Part shown: positions 63,295 to 64,000 of the stretch, piece after piece | Layout: each line of letters begins with the position of its first letter | How positions within the stretch are numbered: position 1 is the stretch's first letter | NCBI GenBank assembly: GCA_004794655.1 | Contig: SMMW01000522.1 | Coordinates: forward strand, 1,736,001 to 1,800,000 | Reading direction: 5' to 3' | From: Marisa cornuarietis | Lineage: Eukaryota > Mollusca > Gastropoda > Architaenioglossa > Ampullariidae | Length of the DNA stretch: 64,000 bases | Notes under the pieces: generated by a model | Seen by the model: only the letters and a program-made list of their open reading frames with translations | Databases searched by the model: none | Told to the model about the DNA's origin: nothing | Translations under genes and position numbers: made by a program

Positions 63295-63450
63295 CTTTAA
63301 GAAAAAGATAAATAGCACAAACCACCAACAAAAACTCTATCTGATATAGTACTTCACTGAGTGAAAACTGTCTCACATGCGATCACGAAAGCTGCACGAA
63401 GTGCAATCCTATAAGCTTAGCACGTATACAGAACAAAAGCGCGGTTATAA
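63295..63450 (-). other. Candidate noncoding first exon / promoter area of the tetraspanin gene
   Basis: On the minus strand a strong donor (CTTAAAG|gtaagt) lies at 63289-63295, upstream of the acceptor at 59447. No coding potential is seen. A TATA-like string occurs further upstream at 63607-63618. The 5' boundary given here is arbitrary. The exon would make the 5' UTR intron about 3.8 kb, containing the L1-like element and a SINE fragment. Confidence 0.3.
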
Positions 63451-64000
63451 TACGATTCTGTTCTTGACCTCAACCATTTCTAAACACGGCATACGAATGC
63501 AGTAAGAATTACCAACTGGTTTTTCCACAAAGTGAAAGCATTAAGCAAGTAGCACCGAAATTTGCTGTTGTTTACGTGGTTGTGGTAAAAGTAGACCGGA
63601 TTTTAAGCTATATATAGATCGATGTATCTTGTATCTTTTAAGACGTAATAAATCGCTAATAAAAATTAATTTAGACTTAAATAATTACTCAGTCAAATTC
63701 ATCTGAAGCATTACTTTCAAAGAATTAGGAATGAAATAAATGTTTCGTCGTCTGCAAAAGTTCGGCCTTGACCTCATGCAAGCAATGCTTATGCACGACC
63801 CGGAACTCGTCTGTCATGGTCACTTATATATATTTTCGCTCTGAATAGACTTTTTTTTTAATGGACAACGGCTACGTGCCATCGGAGATGTGAAGTCATA
63901 TTGGGACCTCGACGTGCAAAAAATCATCAGTCTCCTAGTGAGCCTAGTTATATAATTCTTTATCTTTGTCGCTGTGTCTTTTGTAAGGAGGTGGGTGGGG

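Larger units (their letters stand above)
61736..64000. other. Right-end noncoding region
   Basis: Upstream side of the tetraspanin gene: the truncated SINE at 62727-62849, a CT/CA microsatellite at 62106-62141, and the candidate first exon and promoter area above 63295. No coding gene was seen. Confidence 0.45.

Overview
The window looks like an intron-rich, gene-poor stretch of an animal nuclear genome. It has long gene-free stretches, GT-AG introns, dense dinucleotide and tetranucleotide microsatellites, tRNA-derived SINEs, decayed non-LTR retrotransposons and small inverted-repeat elements. There are no bacterial operons, rRNAs, CRISPR arrays or prophage genes. The repeat mix (especially the dispersed 'TATAGCGC...CTCAGCGCTT' repeat) suggests a marine or freshwater invertebrate, most likely a mollusc. 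That assignment is inference.

The one complete protein gene is a tetraspanin on the minus strand. It has eight coding exons between 59418 (start) and 46815 (stop), which join in frame to 274 residues. All splice junctions are GT-AG, the four membrane segments and the CCG, CC and GC cysteine motifs are present, and the C-terminus is TIV. A putative 5' noncoding exon ends near 63295. A candidate poly(A) signal is at 44628-44633, which would give a 3' UTR of about 2.2 kb containing a dispersed repeat.

The tetraspanin introns are crowded with mobile DNA. Intron 2 (7.9 kb) holds a decayed RTE-like LINE that begins about 23 bases from the exon 2 donor. It also holds a SINE with a 14-bp target duplication, a pair of MITE-like elements, and a degenerate copy of a multicopy invertebrate ORF family. 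The 5' UTR intron holds an antisense L1-like LINE whose reverse transcriptase core has been deleted.

The left half (1-44 kb) contains no gene I can identify. At 32949-33014 on the minus strand there is a plausible first coding exon with a perfect GTAAGT donor, about 450 bp from a (CTG)17 tract, but its downstream exons are not recognised. A weaker orphan exon candidate is at 17341-17425. The rest is repeats: a nearly perfect 570-bp palindrome at 14299-14869, minisatellites, a SINE, and long CA/TG, GACA and GTGC microsatellites.
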